DNA of 62,162 nt from Phenylobacterium sp. (lineage in GTDB: Bacteria > Pseudomonadota > Alphaproteobacteria > Caulobacterales > Caulobacteraceae). The notes beneath the pieces are model-generated. The model did not search any database. It saw only the letters and a list, made by a program, of their open reading frames with translations, and had not been told where the DNA came from. The stretch lies in assembly GCF_025351295.1 (NCBI RefSeq), contig NZ_JANXWD010000142.1, positions 1-62,162 of the forward strand, in the 5' to 3' direction. Below are positions 1-8,309 of the stretch, piece by piece. Each line of letters opens with the position of its first letter. The first letter of the stretch is position 1. The position numbers and the translations under genes are program-made.

Positions 1-2
1 TA

Positions 3-65
3 AAGTCGCTTCGTGTGACCGGCTGGATTATCGCGGCTCTGCTCGTCTTCTTGATCTTAAAGTGA
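3..65 (+). CDS. 3' end of a possible membrane protein (partial)
   Basis: Twenty codons are open from the window edge to a TGA stop. They encode a basic stretch (KSLR) followed by about 15 hydrophobic residues and a final lysine, as expected of a C-terminal transmembrane segment. The upstream part lies outside the window, so identity cannot be given. The next gene runs toward it on the other strand. The call rests only on composition and frame and could be chance. Confidence 0.35.
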   Translation, partial: KSLRVTGWIIAALLVFLILK

Positions 66-107
66 TGCTGGGGGCACCGCTGCTCGATGCCCAGCGCTGG
101 TTAAGCG

Positions 108-680
108 TCACAAGGAGCGCTTAGCGTCGTAGCCGGAAATGCCGGAGACCATTAGCCGTCCGCCCGTGACGTCGCCGCAGGCAACGGCTCTCGCTAGGGC
201 GCCAAAGCGCTCGCTGCTGAGCGTGATAGAGAAGGCAATGTTATCCGGGACGGTAATATCGCGAAAATCGACATCCGTGGTGTAGGACGAGCCGCTGTAC
301 ACTTGGCACCCTTCCGGATGCCCGTCGCCAGCGGAGTAGATGCCGATGGTGATGTCTTCGATACGGCGGTCCGTGCCGAACATCGAGTAGGTTTCGCTAT
401 AGCCGGCGTCCGTTGCTGGTTGCGGCAGCAGATTTGCGCGGATGAACTCGCGTGAGCGCGGCGTCGGCGCGTCCGGATTGGGAGATGAGTATCTGTCGAG
501 CCAATCCTCGTGGAAGTGCTGCAGATCGTGCATGCCGAAATAGAGCGACCATCCCCAAGGGATTTGTTCAGTCGCTACGCGACCGGGCCCGTCAGCCACC
601 TCATTCAACGACCAGCGGTAAAGGTTCTTGTGTTTGGAGTCCGGGTTGAGAATTACTCGACGATCCAGATGATATTTCAC
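108..680 (-). CDS. hypothetical protein, 190 aa
   Basis: I do not recognise a family. The product is hydrophilic with no signal peptide or membrane segment, rich in Asp, Ser and Tyr, with only two cysteines (in EGCQ and VACG), so it is probably cytoplasmic. The start is GTG at 680; a GGGGGA purine run about 6 nt upstream is a plausible ribosome binding site. It is less GC-biased than its neighbours, which hints at recent acquisition. It lies downstream of an orphan antitoxin on the same strand but does not resemble a RelE/ParE-type toxin. Confidence 0.55.
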   Translation of the reverse strand: MKYHLDRRVILNPDSKHKNLYRWSLNEVADGPGRVATEQIPWGWSLYFGMHDLQHFHEDWLDRYSSPNPDAPTPRSREFIRANLLPQPATDAGYSETYSMFGTDRRIEDITIGIYSAGDGHPEGCQVYSGSSYTTDVDFRDITVPDNIAFSITLSSERFGALARAVACGDVTGGRLMVSGISGYDAKRSL

Positions 681-818
681 CGAAGTCCCCCATCTCGCCC
701 GTGGGTGAAGCTAGGACCATTTCTGATCTCAGCAAATAGACGGCGGACCGACTGCGTGATGTCCGGCGGGTTTCGGTGACAGTGCATTCAATTCAGTCCC
801 GCGCCTGCACCCGCGCCG

Positions 819-1121
819 TCAAGCTGCCGACGACCTCGCCGCAGGGACCGGCATCAGGCTCAGGCCCAGCGCTTCGGTGACCTTGAGCACGGTTTCCAGT
901 TCGGGCCGCCCCGTTCGCGACAGGGAGGCGTAGATCTGGGATCGGCTGAGCCCGGTCTTCCGCGCCAGTTCGGTCATCCCGTGCGCGCGGGCCGCGACGC
1001 CCAGGGCGTCGGCGATCTCGCCGAGGTCGCCGGAGGCGAAGGCGTCGCCGAGGTAGGCGGCGACGGCCTCCAGCGTGTCGAGAAGGGCGGCGGAGTCGTA
1101 GGGTGTGGTCTCAAGAGTCAT
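819..1121 (-). CDS. HigA-like addiction-module antidote, orphan (XRE HTH)
   Basis: This 100-residue protein matches the addiction-module antidote family (TIGR02684 type): an N-terminal helix (YLGDAFASGD), then a helix-turn-helix at about residues 50-90 with ELARKTGLSRSQIYASLS and a TVLKVTEALGLSL ending typical of the group. In that family the antidote binds and neutralises a RelE/ParE-superfamily toxin (HigB-like) and represses its own promoter. The toxin gene normally precedes the antidote; here the gene before it on this strand is parC, 33 bp away, and no toxin frame is present. It may be a relic or may act in trans. ATG start. Confidence 0.75.
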   Translation of the reverse strand: MTLETTPYDSAALLDTLEAVAAYLGDAFASGDLGEIADALGVAARAHGMTELARKTGLSRSQIYASLSRTGRPELETVLKVTEALGLSLMPVPAARSSAA

Positions 1122-1154
1122 TGTCGATCACCTTCGCGGCCACGGAGGTAAGGG

Positions 1155-3389
1155 CTACGACTTCGGCCTGAACCGCTTCGACGCCGGGAACCCCTTCGGC
1201 GCCAGCTTGCCCGCCCCGGCGCGCTTGCCCAGCCACTCGCGCCATTCCGGCCAGGCGCGGTTACGACCCCCGCTGTCGATCCAGCCCGCGCCCTCCTCCG
1301 CCCGGAACGCCATCGCGTCCTTGAGGCCGCCTTCGCGGTAGGCCTGGAGCTTGACGCCCTTGCCTCTGGACATCTCGGGGAGTTCGGCGGTGGGGAAGAT
1401 GAGGACCTTGTTGTTGTCGCCGATGACGGCCAGGTGGTTGGCGTCGCCCAGGGCGATGCAGGACAGGGCCACGCCGTTGAGGACCTGTTTGCCGGCTCTC
1501 CGGAAGGCGATGGCCTCGGCTTCGGGGAGGATGAAGCCGTAGCCGTCCTTGCTGGCCAGGACGCGCCGCGCGCCGGGCTTGTGGACGAAGACGTCGACCA
1601 GGCCGACCTTGTCGTCGAGGTCGATCATCAGGCGCAGCGGCTCGCCGTGGCCGCGCGCGCCGGGCAGCTTGTCGCAGGCGAGCGTGAAGAAGCGGCCGTC
1701 GCCGGCGAAGATCAGCAGCTTGTCGGTGGTCTCGGCGGGGACCAGGAAGGCCAGCTTGTCGCCCTCCTTGAACTTCAGTTCGGAGGGGTCCTCGACCCGG
1801 CCGCGGGCGGCGCGGATCCAGCCGCGGTCGGAGAGGATGACGGTGATCGGCTCGCGCACGATCATCGCCTCCAGGGCGGCCTCGGTGTCGATCTCCGGGG
1901 CGTCGGCCAGGGTGGAGCGGCGGATGTTGAGGTCGCCCAGCGCCGCCTTGACGTCGCGCAGGCCGGTGGCGACCAGCTTCCACTGGGCGGGGTCGGAGGC
2001 CAGCATGCCCATGATGCCGTCGCGCTCCTCGCTGAGCTCGGCGTGCTCGCGGCGGATCTCCATCTCCTCCAGGCGGGCCAGCTGGCGCAGGCGGGTGTTG
2101 AGGATGGCGTCGGCCTGGAGGTCGCTGAGTTCGAAGGTGGCGATCAGGGTCGCCTTGGGCTCGGCCTCGTAGCGGACGATGCGGATCACCTCGTCCAGGT
2201 TGAGGTAGGCGATCATCAGGCCGTCCAGGATGTGGAGACGGGCCTCGATCTTCGCCAGACGGTGACGGGCGCGGCGGACCAGCACGTCGCGGCGGTGGGC
2301 CAGGAAGGCGGCCAGCGCCTGCCTGAGGCTCATGACGCCGGGCGTGCCGCGGGCGTCCAGGACGTTGAGGTTGACGCTGAAGCGGGTCTCCAGGTCGGAG
2401 AGCTTGAACAGGCTCTCCATGAGGACTTCCGCCTCGACGTTGCGCGACTTGGGCTCGAGGACTAGGCGGACGTCCTCGGCGCTCTCGTCGCGGACGTCGC
2501 CCAGCAGCGGGGCCTTCTTCAGCTCGATCAGGTTGGCCAGCTGCTCGACCAGGTCGGCCTTCTTCACCTGGTAGGGCACCTCGGTGACGACGATCTGGTA
2601 CATGCCCTTGCCGAGGTCTTCCCTGAACCAGCGGGCGCGCACCCGCACCCCGCCACGGCCGGTCGCGTAAGTGTCGAGCAAGGACGCGCGCGGCTCGACG
2701 ATCACCCCGCCGGTGGGGAAGTCGGGACCCTGGACGTGGGCCATCAGGGCCTCGGTGGAGGCGTCCGGCTGGTCGAGCAGCAGCAGGCAGGCGTCGATCA
2801 GCTCGGCGGCGTTGTGCGGCGGGATCGACGTCGCCATCCCGACCGCGATGCCGGTGGAGCCATTGGCCAGCAGGTTGGGGAAGCCGGCGGGCAGCACCAC
2901 GGGCTCGTCGTCGGAGCCGTCATAGGTGGGCTTGAAGTCGACCGCGTCCTCGTCGATCCCCTCCAGCAGCAGGGTGGCGGCGACGGTGAGCTTGGCCTCG
3001 GTGTAGCGCATGGCCGCGGCGTTATCGCCATCGATGTTGCCGAAGTTGCCCTGGCCGTCGACCAGCGGATAGCGCTGGGCGAAGGCCTGGGCCATGCGCA
3101 CCAGGGTGTCGTAGATCGACTGGTCGCCGTGCGGGTGATAGCCGCCCATCACCTCGCCCACCACCTTGGCGCATTTGCGCGCCGCGTTCTCGGGCGAGAG
3201 GCGCATCTCGCGCATGGCGTAGAGCACGCGGCGCTGCACGGGCTTGAGGCCATCGCGCACGTCGGGCAGGGCCCGGTCGGTGATAACGGAGAGGGCGTAG
3301 GCGAGATAACGGCGGCTGAGGGCCTCGCTGAGCGGCTCGTCGATGATGCGGTCGCCGGGCGGCGGCGGCGGGGCGGTGGTGGTGGCCAT
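1155..3389 (-). CDS. parC: DNA topoisomerase IV subunit A
   Basis: This is the cleavage/rejoining subunit of the type IIA enzyme that decatenates daughter chromosomes, working with ParE as an A2B2 complex. The 744-residue product has the GyrA/ParC core from residue 15, including RALPDVRDGLKPVQRRVLY (about 39-57), the HPHGD loop (85-89) and the catalytic tyrosine in MRYTEAKL at about residue 129. The C-terminal 230 residues form the DNA-wrapping beta-pinwheel region. The length and the absence of the GyrA-box, plus the position beside recO, favour ParC over GyrA. At the quinolone-determining position matching GyrA Ser83 the residue is Gln (GDQSIYD). ATG start preceded by a Pro/Thr-rich leader. 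Confidence 0.93.
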   Translation of the reverse strand: MATTTAPPPPPGDRIIDEPLSEALSRRYLAYALSVITDRALPDVRDGLKPVQRRVLYAMREMRLSPENAARKCAKVVGEVMGGYHPHGDQSIYDTLVRMAQAFAQRYPLVDGQGNFGNIDGDNAAAMRYTEAKLTVAATLLLEGIDEDAVDFKPTYDGSDDEPVVLPAGFPNLLANGSTGIAVGMATSIPPHNAAELIDACLLLLDQPDASTEALMAHVQGPDFPTGGVIVEPRASLLDTYATGRGGVRVRARWFREDLGKGMYQIVVTEVPYQVKKADLVEQLANLIELKKAPLLGDVRDESAEDVRLVLEPKSRNVEAEVLMESLFKLSDLETRFSVNLNVLDARGTPGVMSLRQALAAFLAHRRDVLVRRARHRLAKIEARLHILDGLMIAYLNLDEVIRIVRYEAEPKATLIATFELSDLQADAILNTRLRQLARLEEMEIRREHAELSEERDGIMGMLASDPAQWKLVATGLRDVKAALGDLNIRRSTLADAPEIDTEAALEAMIVREPITVILSDRGWIRAARGRVEDPSELKFKEGDKLAFLVPAETTDKLLIFAGDGRFFTLACDKLPGARGHGEPLRLMIDLDDKVGLVDVFVHKPGARRVLASKDGYGFILPEAEAIAFRRAGKQVLNGVALSCIALGDANHLAVIGDNNKVLIFPTAELPEMSRGKGVKLQAYREGGLKDAMAFRAEEGAGWIDSGGRNRAWPEWREWLGKRAGAGKLAPKGFPASKRFRPKS

Positions 3390-3454
3390 GGGGAATCACA
3401 AATCCAGTCAGCACTGACTATTAGCGGGCGCACGCGGCCGCGTCAGTGTGGCGT

Positions 3455-3584
3455 CAGCGCCCCCTCCACCACTTCGTGGTCCCCCTCCCCCGCTAACGCG
3501 GGTGAGGAACTGAGAGCGGATAGTTCCTCAGCCGAAGGGGACACTTCGGGGGAGGGGGACCACGACGTGGTGGAGGGGGCGCTG
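3455..3584. repeat. long intergenic inverted repeat (C-rich family)
   Basis: The arms CAGCGCCCCCTCCACCAC (from 3455) and GTGGTGGAGGGGGCGCTG (to 3584) are near-perfect reverse complements, and the CCCCCTCCCCC segments also pair. Nested inside is a second hairpin, TGAGGAACT/AGTTCCTCA, at 3503-3530. It lies between parC and the coding stretch after recO and could fold as a long cruciform or RNA stem. A related repeat lies between recO and era. Confidence 0.8.
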
Positions 3585-3586
3585 GC

Positions 3587-3736
3587 TCAGAACGGCAGGG
3601 GCTGGAGGTCCGGCTCGACCCATTCGCGGCGGGCCTGGACCGAGAACAGCACGTCGCGAGACCAGTGGGCCAGCAGCCAGTCGGGGCGGCCGTAAGGCGA
3701 GGCCAGCAAGGCGGCAAGCGCTTCGCCCAGGGTCAC
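3587..3736 (-). CDS. possible small protein or former RecO extension, about 49 aa
   Basis: Immediately after the recO stop codon the same reading frame stays open for 63 codons to a TGA at 3587, with protein-like composition (for example PYGRPDWLLAHWSRDV and REWVEPDLQPLPF) and the strong third-position GC of its neighbours. There is no ATG; the first usable start is GTG at 3736. It may be a small gene coupled to recO, or a C-terminal extension cut off by a nonsense change. I do not recognise a family. Confidence 0.4.
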   Translation of the reverse strand: MTLGEALAALLASPYGRPDWLLAHWSRDVLFSVQARREWVEPDLQPLPF

Positions 3737-3778
3737 GCCAGGCCGCGTATCCAGCCAGGCGCAGGCGGCGCGAACCCC

Positions 3779-4510
3779 TTATAGCCGCCCCGCCTCGCGC
3801 AGCCGGTCCAGCAGCCACAGCCGGGCCGGCGGCAGGGGGCGGTTGAGGGGATTGAAGATGTAGGCTTCCAGGAAGTGGGCGGTCAGGGCCAGGCCCGCGC
3901 CGATGTCGCCTGAGGCCAGGCGGCCCTGGGCGGAGAGCAGGAAGGCCGGCAGGGCCAGCAGGCGGTCCTTGTAGGGCTCGCCGGCGGCGCGGGAGACGGC
4001 GCGGCCGGTCCTGGGGCTGACGTAGATCAGGTCGTCGACAGCCCCGGTGGCGGCACATTTCGACAGGTCGAAGCCGAAGCCCAGGTCGGTGAGCAGGCCA
4101 GCCTCGAAGCGCACGAAGACCGCCGGCCAGATGTCGGTGTGCGCGAAGGCCTCGGTCAGCGCCTCGAAGGCCAGGAAGGCGCCGGGATGCGGCTCGCGCT
4201 CCGGCAGGGCCCCGGCCGCCACCGCGGCGGCGGCGGCGATCCCGGCCAGGGCCAGGGGGTCGTCGAACAGGGCCGAGGGCCCCTCACCCACCGGCTCCAG
4301 CGCGGCGGAACCCAGCTGGTCGGAGACCCGAGCGCGGTAGCGGACCAGCACCCGCGCGCCGGCTTGCAGGAACGGCTTCATCCTGCGCGACGCCCCGCCG
4401 GCCACGTGGGCGGCATAGCGCCCGTGGCGCGCGGTCAACAGGTCGACGATGGCCCCGGTCTCGCCGTGGGCGCGGGCGGCCAGCACATAGGCGTCGTCCT
4501 CGAATTCCAT
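3779..4510 (-). CDS. recO: DNA repair protein RecO
   Basis: RecO works with RecF and RecR to load RecA on SSB-coated gaps and anneals complementary strands. The 243-residue product begins MEFEDDAYVLAARAHGETGA, the usual RecO OB-fold start, which is why the ATG at 4510 is chosen over an in-frame Met 26 codons upstream inside the intergenic repeat. The middle helical region has EPVGEGPSALFDDPLALAG. The family zinc cysteines seem largely missing (one Cys in SKCAATG), as is common in alphaproteobacteria. It is downstream of era on the same strand, 168 bp away, in the conserved rnc-era-recO order. Confidence 0.9.
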   Translation of the reverse strand: MEFEDDAYVLAARAHGETGAIVDLLTARHGRYAAHVAGGASRRMKPFLQAGARVLVRYRARVSDQLGSAALEPVGEGPSALFDDPLALAGIAAAAAVAAGALPEREPHPGAFLAFEALTEAFAHTDIWPAVFVRFEAGLLTDLGFGFDLSKCAATGAVDDLIYVSPRTGRAVSRAAGEPYKDRLLALPAFLLSAQGRLASGDIGAGLALTAHFLEAYIFNPLNRPLPPARLWLLDRLREAGRL

Positions 4511-4518
4511 CAGCGCGC

Positions 4519-4668
4519 TCCTCACCTGTCCCGAAGAGGACGGGGGAGGTGGATCGGCGCGGAACGCGGCGAGACGGAGGGGGCGCAAGGCGGCCGGCGT
4601 GGCGCCTGATGCCTCGCGCCCCCTCCGTCGGCTTCGCCGCCACCTCCCCCGCGTTGCGGGGAAGGAGC
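4519..4668. repeat. intergenic inverted repeat between era and recO
   Basis: The left arm holds GGGGGAGGTGG and GACGGAGGGGGCGC; the right arm answers with GCGCCCCCTCCGTC and CCACCTCCCCC, and the outermost CTCC/GGAG also pair. It resembles the repeat at 3455-3584 in being C/G-rich with polypyrimidine arms. It fills the gap between era and recO, so the transcript would carry a long stem there. Confidence 0.75.
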
Positions 4669-4678
4669 GAGGCGATGT

Positions 4679-5638
4679 CTACGCATCGAAATCCAGCCCC
4701 ACGTTCCCGTAGAACTCGCGCTTGTCGGCCCATTTGTCGTCGACGACGACGTGGAGGAACAGGTGGACCGGGCGGTCCAGCAGTTCGCACAGTTCCTCGC
4801 GGGACTTCTGGCCGATCCACTTCAAGGTCTGGCCGCCCTTGCCCAGGATGATCGGGCGCTGGCTGTCGCGTTCGACGTAGATGGTCTGCTCGATGCGGAC
4901 GCCCCCATCCTTGCGCTCCTCGAACTTGGTGGTGTCGACGGCGGCGGCGTAGGGCAGTTCCTCGTGGACGCGCAGGTAGAGTTTCTCGCGGGTGATCTCG
5001 GCGGCCAGCAGGCGGGCGGGGATGTCGGCGGTCTGGTCGGCCGGATAGAGCCAGGGGCTCTCCGGCATCAGGGCGGCCAGGCGCGCCTTAAGGTCGTCGA
5101 CGCCGGACCCGTCGGCGGCGGAGATCATGAAGACCTCGGAATAGACCCCGGTCTCGAATAGCGTCTGCGACAGCGCCAGCAGGGTGTCGCGGCGCATGCC
5201 GTCGATCTTGTTAAGCGCGAGGATCGCCGTCTTGCCCGACGCCTTCAGGCCCGCGACGATGGTCTCGACATCGATGGCGGCCTTGCGGTCGGCGGGGCGG
5301 CCCTCCTTGGTGGGGGCGGCCAGGGCGGCGACGCTGTCCACCAGATGGACGATCACCTCGGCGTCCTCGGCCCCGCCCCAGGCGGCGCGGATCATGGCGC
5401 GGTCCAGGCGGCGACGCGGCTGGAAGATGCCGGGGGTGTCCACCAGCACGATCTGGGCGTCGCCGGCCATGGCCACGCCGCGCACCGGGAAGCGGGTCGT
5501 CTGCACCTTTTGCGTCACGATGGAGACCTTGGCCCCGACCAGGCGGTTGGTCAGGGTCGACTTGCCCGCGTTGGGGGCGCCGATGATGGCGGCGAAGCCG
5601 GCGCGGGTAGCGACGGGAGGGGTCTCTGAGGTGGTCAT
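4679..5638 (-). CDS. era: GTPase Era
   Basis: Era is an essential GTPase that binds the 3' end of 16S rRNA and couples small-subunit maturation to the cell cycle. In 319 residues it shows G1 GAPNAGKST (about 20-28), the G2 region TTRFPVRG, G3 DTPG, G4 NKID and a C-terminal KH domain with GKGGQTLKWIGQKSREEL. The ATG at 5638 overlaps the rnc stop by four bases (ATGA), so the two are translationally coupled. An insertion after switch II (LAAPTKEGRPADRK) is typical of alphaproteobacterial Era. Confidence 0.95.
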   Translation of the reverse strand: MTTSETPPVATRAGFAAIIGAPNAGKSTLTNRLVGAKVSIVTQKVQTTRFPVRGVAMAGDAQIVLVDTPGIFQPRRRLDRAMIRAAWGGAEDAEVIVHLVDSVAALAAPTKEGRPADRKAAIDVETIVAGLKASGKTAILALNKIDGMRRDTLLALSQTLFETGVYSEVFMISAADGSGVDDLKARLAALMPESPWLYPADQTADIPARLLAAEITREKLYLRVHEELPYAAAVDTTKFEERKDGGVRIEQTIYVERDSQRPIILGKGGQTLKWIGQKSREELCELLDRPVHLFLHVVVDDKWADKREFYGNVGLDFDA

Positions 5639-6366
5639 GTTTCGGTCTCGGGTTCGGACTCGCCAGGGGGATTGGGACCCTCGCGCTTGAGCAGCATGGT
5701 CTGGGCGGCGGCTTTCTCGGCCGTCTGGCGGGAGCCCCCCTCGCCGCGTTCGGGCTCGAAGCCCTGGACGCGGACCTCGACGGTGAAGACAGGGGCGTGC
5801 GGCGGGCCTTCGCGCCCGACGATCGCATAGGCCGGCAGCGGCAGGCCCAACCCCTGCGCCCATTCCTGGAGCTGGGTCTTGGGGTCCTTGGAGCGCGGGG
5901 CGTCGATGTCGACGAAGGCCTCCGCCCAGAAGGTCTCGAAGAAGGCCTTGGCCGTCTGCAGGCCGCCGTCGACGTAGAGGGCCGCGATCAGCGCCTCGCA
6001 GGCGTCGCCCAGCACCGCGTCGGAGCGGCGCGCGCCCACCTTGCTGGCGCTGGCGGAGAGGCGCAGCGCATCGGGCAGGCCGGCGCGCTCGGCGGCCCGC
6101 GCACAGGCGTGATAGTTCACCAGGCTGGCCAGCTTGCGCGACATCTCGCCCTCGCGCGCGTCGGGGTCCAGCGCCATCAGCCGCTCGGCGGCGCACAGGT
6201 TCAGCACCCGGTCGCCCAGGAATTCCAGCCGCTCGTTGTGGCGCACGTCGCGCGCGCCGTCGCCGACGCTGGCATGGGTCAGGGCCCGCTCCAGCAGGTC
6301 GCGGTCGACGAAGGTATGACCGATCCGGCGTTCGAGCTCGTCGACCGCGGCGGCCCGCTTGTTCAT
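5635..6366 (-). CDS. rnc: ribonuclease III
   Basis: This endonuclease cleaves double-stranded RNA, including the 30S rRNA precursor and structured mRNAs. The signature NERLEFLGDRVL is at residues 44-55 and supplies Glu45 and Asp52; Asp121 and Glu124 (GDACEAL) complete the metal site. A double-stranded RNA-binding domain follows at about 160-230 (PKTQLQEWAQ, GSRQTAEKAAAQTML) and the tail is acidic. At 243 aa it is of usual length. It sits 13 bp after lepB and overlaps era. Confidence 0.95.
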   Translation of the reverse strand: MNKRAAAVDELERRIGHTFVDRDLLERALTHASVGDGARDVRHNERLEFLGDRVLNLCAAERLMALDPDAREGEMSRKLASLVNYHACARAAERAGLPDALRLSASASKVGARRSDAVLGDACEALIAALYVDGGLQTAKAFFETFWAEAFVDIDAPRSKDPKTQLQEWAQGLGLPLPAYAIVGREGPPHAPVFTVEVRVQGFEPERGEGGSRQTAEKAAAQTMLLKREGPNPPGESEPETET

Positions 6367-6379
6367 GGGAATGGGGTGT

Positions 6380-7162
6380 TCACTTGAGGACCTTGAAGAA
6401 CCGGCTGGGCCGCGCGTCGAGGATCCAGGTCCAGGGCTTGAAGATCGAGGCGTCCGGCTTCCAGCTCAGCAGGATGAGCTGCGCCTTGCCTTCCAGGTTC
6501 TCTGCCGGGACATAGCCGACCCCACCCACCGCCGGATTGACCCGGCTGTCGGAGGAGTCATCGCGGTTGTCGCCCATCATGAAATAATAGCCCTCCGGCA
6601 CCACGAAGACGTCCGTATTGTCCAGCGGGTTGTCGAGGCCGAAATCCTGGGTGGCGTAGGTCTTGCCGCTGTCCAGGCGCTCCTGGAAGCGGTTCACCTG
6701 GCGGACCTCGCCACCCGGAAGCTCGGTCCTGGTTGGCGACAGCAGTTCACGCGGGATCAGCTTGTCGTTCACATAGAGCAGGCCCTGACGCATCTGGATC
6801 CGGTCGCCGGACACCCCCACCACGCGCTTGACGTAGTCTGTGCGATTGTCGCTGGGCAGCTTGAACACCACGATGTCGCCGCGCTGGGCCTGCCGCTCCA
6901 GAATCCGGCCCTGGAAGATCGGCGGGCTGAACGGGATCGAGTGACGCGAATAGCCGTAGCTGAACTTCGACACGATGATGTAGTCGCCCTGATACAGGTT
7001 GGGCTCCATCGAAGCCGAGGGAATGGTGAACGGCTGGAAGAAGACCACCCGCAGGACCAGCGCGATCAGCAGGGCGTAGACGACCGTCTTGACGATCTCC
7101 ACGATCTCCTTGACCGCACTGTTCTTCTCGGGCGCCTGGGCGCCCTGGCCGGCCTGACTCAT
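6380..7162 (-). CDS. lepB: signal peptidase I
   Basis: This membrane-bound serine/lysine peptidase removes signal peptides of Sec- and Tat-exported proteins. The 260-residue product has one N-terminal membrane helix (about 22-42, VKTVVYALLIALVLRVVFF), then the catalytic Ser51 in PSASMEP, the Lys112 region (DYVKRVVG) and the box GDNRDDSSDSR near the end. The ATG at 7162 is chosen because the residues upstream are not conserved-looking; it leaves a short cytoplasmic tail. It starts the coupled lepB-rnc-era run. Confidence 0.93.
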   Translation of the reverse strand: MSQAGQGAQAPEKNSAVKEIVEIVKTVVYALLIALVLRVVFFQPFTIPSASMEPNLYQGDYIIVSKFSYGYSRHSIPFSPPIFQGRILERQAQRGDIVVFKLPSDNRTDYVKRVVGVSGDRIQMRQGLLYVNDKLIPRELLSPTRTELPGGEVRQVNRFQERLDSGKTYATQDFGLDNPLDNTDVFVVPEGYYFMMGDNRDDSSDSRVNPAVGGVGYVPAENLEGKAQLILLSWKPDASIFKPWTWILDARPSRFFKVLK

Positions 7163-7267
7163 GCGTGGTCCCTTGCGCCCCGACGTCTCGAAGCGGGTGT
7201 TGCCTAGACGGTCCCCGGCGCATGAGCAAGATCGGGGCCCGCGAAGCGAGGGTCCTGAACCCGTCAT

Positions 7268-7298
7268 CCGCTCATCCCCCGCAGGCGGGGATGAGCGG
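7268..7298 (-). terminator. strong hairpin, probable terminator
   Basis: The sequences CCGCTCATCCCC and GGGGATGAGCGG pair with a very short GC-rich loop, giving about 14 base pairs. It follows the stop of the START-like gene (7313) on the minus strand and precedes lepB. There is no U-tract, so termination efficiency is uncertain; it may act as an mRNA-stabilising stem. Confidence 0.5.
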
Positions 7299-7312
7299 GG
7301 ATTGGGCGGCCC

Positions 7313-7900
7313 CTACCCTTTCCACGCCTCGGCGTTGGCCTTGAGATGGCCGAGGCAGGCCCGCATCCACTTGGCGTAGGGGCCGTTGAGGAACGCCGCC
7401 TTCAGCAGCGGGCCGCCGAGCGGGCCAAGGAAGCCCGGGAAGCGGTCGCGGCGCAGCTCGAAGCCGTAGGTCCAGCGGATGCGCGTGCGGCGCTCGTCCA
7501 GGGCCGCATAGACGAACTCGGCGTGGCCGTAGCGCAGCGGCTTGGCCGTGGCGCTGGTGTAGTTCCAGACCACATAGCGCAGCCGGTGCTCGGTGGGCGT
7601 CGCCACCTTCTCAAGCACCTGTTCGACAATGGTCGATCCGTCGGTGAGGAACACCATGTGCCGCGAACCCGGCGCGTCGAAGGCCCCGTGCTCGGTCAGG
7701 ACGTGCGTGCCCTTCACCCCGGGCAGGCCGCCGGCCTCCTGGATCCAGTCGGCGTGTTCGCTCGCCGCGATCGCGGCCATGACCTGGGCAAGGGGGCGTT
7801 CGACGACGATCTCCTCCACCCGGGTGACCAGCTGGTCGTGGCCCAGAGCCGGCGGGTGCGGGGTGTCGATGAATCCCGCCGGCGGTTTCAGTTCGGTCAT
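7313..7900 (-). CDS. SRPBCC (START-like) family protein
   Basis: The 195-residue protein has the pattern of the polyketide-cyclase/START-like fold: an opening strand plus helix (VEEIVVERPLAQVMAAIAAS), a middle of alternating strands (HRLRYVVWNYTSATAKPLRYG; TRIRWTYGFELRR) and a long C-terminal helix (GPYAKWMRACLGHLKAN). Such domains bind hydrophobic ligands in a cavity; the ligand here is unknown. There is no signal peptide. It is one of two accessory genes between acpS and lepB and reads in the same direction. Confidence 0.7.
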   Translation of the reverse strand: MTELKPPAGFIDTPHPPALGHDQLVTRVEEIVVERPLAQVMAAIAASEHADWIQEAGGLPGVKGTHVLTEHGAFDAPGSRHMVFLTDGSTIVEQVLEKVATPTEHRLRYVVWNYTSATAKPLRYGHAEFVYAALDERRTRIRWTYGFELRRDRFPGFLGPLGGPLLKAAFLNGPYAKWMRACLGHLKANAEAWKG

Positions 7901-7939
7901 TTGGGCAGCCCCCCGGCGGTCAAGATCGCGCCGTCGATG

Positions 7940-8275
7940 TCACTTGATGCGGATCGTCGCCGTGCCCTGGTCGCTGGTGACGTCGAAGGAGTCGCCGGAC
8001 TTCTTGTCGTGCGGATAGGCCACGCAGGTCACGTTCGGATCGAAGTTGGAGCTGGTGCACAGCTTATCGCCGTCGATCTTCCAGGTCCCGGTGACCTGGC
8101 CGTCCAGCGCGGTGAACTTGCCGTCCGGCGTGTAGGTGACGTCGATGTCCATGCCCTGGATGGTCAGCACGATGCCGCGGGTGGTGACTTCCTGCAGGGT
8201 GTCGGCGAAGGCCGGCGCGGCGAAGGCCAGGACCGTGGGGGCCAGGACGGCGGCGGCGAGGATCAGTCTGCGCAT
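7940..8275 (-). CDS. small secreted protein, unknown function
   Basis: The 111-residue product begins with a clear Sec signal peptide (MRRLILAAAVLAPTVLAFAA, cleavage after AFA), so it should be periplasmic or released. The mature part has two cysteines about 14 residues apart (KLCTSS and VTCVAY) that could form a disulfide, and short strands resembling small beta-barrel lipocalin-like proteins (GKFTALDGQVTGTWKIDGDK). I cannot name a family. It lies 34 bp after acpS and 39 bp before the START-like gene on the same strand. Confidence 0.65.
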   Translation of the reverse strand: MRRLILAAAVLAPTVLAFAAPAFADTLQEVTTRGIVLTIQGMDIDVTYTPDGKFTALDGQVTGTWKIDGDKLCTSSNFDPNVTCVAYPHDKKSGDSFDVTSDQGTATIRIK

Positions 8276-8309
8276 GGGACTCTCCCGGATGATGCGCGGG
8301 AAGCTTACT

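Noticed and set aside
1261..1983. Long minus-strand frame inside parC rich in Arg, Gly and Pro
   Set aside because: It is the shifted reading of the real ParC frame in GC-rich DNA; low complexity and no homology.
2736..3695. Open plus-strand frame of over 300 codons opposite parC
   Set aside because: It is antisense to ParC, with composition typical of an antisense shadow, and it runs through the inverted repeat.
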